Part shown: piece after piece, positions 63,202-64,000 of the stretch
Layout of the letters: every line of letters begins with the position of its first letter
Numbering within the stretch: the first letter of the stretch is position 1
DNA from: an uncultured Clostridia bacterium
Lineage (GTDB): Bacteria; Bacillota; Clostridia; Lachnospirales; Lachnospiraceae
Direction of reading: 5' to 3'
DNA length: 64,000 bases
Assembly: GCA_948472945.1 (NCBI GenBank)
Contig: CAOKVX010000011.1
Location: 1 to 64,000, forward strand
Notes under the pieces: generated by a model
Databases searched by the model: none
What the model saw: the letters and a program-made list of their open reading frames with translations, nothing else
Told to the model about the DNA's origin: nothing
Position numbers and translations under genes: made by a program

Positions 63202-64000
63202 TTACGTTGCTAAAGCCGCCCTAATATGTTCTGTATTCAGCCCATAGTACTCCATCTTATCCTCGTACGTTCCATAGTTTCTGAATATCTCCCTTGGAAA
63301 CCCGATATGTTCAATCTGCACGCTCCGTCCGGCCAGAGCGTCAATTATGTCGTAGTCAAGCGTTCCCGAGTAGTGCGGCTCGCAAACTACAATTTTCCCA
63401 CCGTTATATTCTCTCTTCAGCGTATCCGCATCAAACGGAGCCAGTGATGTATAGTATAATACTGTAACATCTAAGTCGCTGCACGCCTCCATAACCATGT
63501 CAAGCATTACCGATACAGCGATTACGGTTGCTCCGCCGCCTCTTTTAATTACATTAGCCTTACCAAGGGTTACGTCTATATCATACTCTTTATTCGGATG
63601 GTCGCTAACCCTGAAAAATGTCGGCTTGCCGTCACGGTACGCCTGATTAAACAGGCTTATAAATTCATTTGCAGTTCCGGGAGTCAAAACCTCGACGCCC
63701 GGAATCATTTTAAGTACCCCCGCGTCCTCCGCACAGTAATGCGAATATCCGTATTTTGGATAGTCTACGGCCGCCCCGGTACCGATAACATTGACTCCAA
63801 GCCCCTGATAGGCAAAGTCCAACTTAATCTGTTCCAATGTTCTTTCAACAAGATATGGCTGTATACCGAATATTGTCGGAATGTATCCGCCCGCAGCCAG
63901 ACCCGCAGCTATACCAAACATTCCATCTTCATATATTCCGACATTGGTCGCGCGCTCAGGGTATTTTTCAAGCAAATCCCTGATTGCCCACATCCCTATG
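63202..64000 (-). CDS. Transketolase C-terminal subunit (5' end outside window)
   Basis: The frame is open to the right edge (ATA and GGG codons precede the first internal ATG at 63993), so the N-terminal 40-50 residues are missing. Residues match the pyrimidine-binding and C-terminal domains of split transketolases or DXS-like enzymes: ATNVGIYEDGMFGIAAGLAA, HYCAEDAGVLKMIPGVEVL, RVSDHPNKEYDID. The N-terminal thiamine-diphosphate subunit would be upstream, beyond the edge. In glycan clusters such pairs form branched or deoxy sugars. It is 59 bases from the glycosyltransferase region on the same strand. Confidence 0.88.
   Translation of the reverse strand, partial: IGMWAIRDLLEKYPERATNVGIYEDGMFGIAAGLAAGGYIPTIFGIQPYLVERTLEQIKLDFAYQGLGVNVIGTGAAVDYPKYGYSHYCAEDAGVLKMIPGVEVLTPGTANEFISLFNQAYRDGKPTFFRVSDHPNKEYDIDVTLGKANVIKRGGGATVIAVSVMLDMVMEACSDLDVTVLYYTSLAPFDADTLKREYNGGKIVVCEPHYSGTLDYDIIDALAGRSVQIEHIGFPREIFRNYGTYEDKMEYYGLNTEHIRAALAT

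Overview
The window looks like a chromosomal segment of a low-GC, Gram-positive anaerobe of the Clostridia, most like Lachnospiraceae. This rests on strong AGGAGG-type ribosome sites, AT-rich intergenic DNA, the housekeeping order gpmI-secG-rnr-smpB, RecU-type resolvase, an AGCS symporter, a GH115/uronate pathway, and Rossmann-fused surface-glycan genes. No tRNA, rRNA or CRISPR array was recognised. Species assignment is an inference from gene content.

Layout. (1) 1-5.5 kb is an accessory stretch: two secreted lipoproteins (one running off the left edge), a lone tyrosine-recombinase catalytic domain behind a long hairpin, two broken pieces of Fibrobacter-succinogenes-major-type (C-type-lectin-like) domains in opposite orientations, a small hypothetical and a tandem HTH protein. 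(2) 5.7-19.5 kb is core: ECF-like sigma factor, smpB, rnr, a structured RNA candidate, secG, gpmI, Na+/alanine symporter, pepF, DJ-1 protein, recU, pseudouridine synthase, HAD phosphatase, small alarmone synthetase. (3) 19.6-42.6 kb mixes carbohydrate use and signalling: GH115 alpha-glucuronidase with a divergent AraC regulator, cell-wall amidase, hybrid histidine kinase, AEC carrier, an SPFH / zinc-ribbon / TPM trio, an EAL phosphodiesterase, a GH5 endoglucanase, then uxaC-uxuB-kdgK. The GH115 enzyme would release (methyl)glucuronate from xylan, and uxaC, uxuB and kdgK would carry it toward KDG-6-phosphate. prfC and miaB follow.

(4) 44.3-50.6 kb is the most interesting part: a probable RiPP locus. 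A Nif11-type precursor ending in a glycine-rich junction and a four-cysteine core is followed by a radical SAM/SPASM maturase and a cytoplasmic-looking C25 (gingipain-family) peptidase. Divergent to it lie an XRE repressor candidate, a permuted papain-fold protein, an ABC ATPase that has lost its catalytic motifs, and a permease. A perfect 20-bp palindrome overlaps the precursor promoter, and a near-consensus promoter in front of the papain/ABC genes is enclosed by 14-bp inverted repeats, so it could be invertible.

(5) 50.8-55.7 kb holds a CBS-methyltransferase fusion, a radical SAM protein with its SPASM-like part in front of the core, a membrane-anchored protein and an abundant-looking secreted protein. 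(6) 55.8 kb to the right edge is a minus-strand surface-glycan operon: SAM methyltransferase, F420-dehydrogenase-beta-like protein, FkbM methyltransferase, beta-propeller-like protein, polysaccharide pyruvyl transferase, Rossmann protein, GT2 glycosyltransferase and a transketolase C-terminal subunit cut by the window edge. A nucleotide-sugar-dehydratase-like Rossmann module recurs in at least five proteins of regions 5 and 6.

Several long-armed palindromic intergenic elements are present. Two of them (16.2 and 40.9 kb) share a conserved core but have unrelated, internally self-complementary arms, which suggests a conserved RNA or DNA fold.
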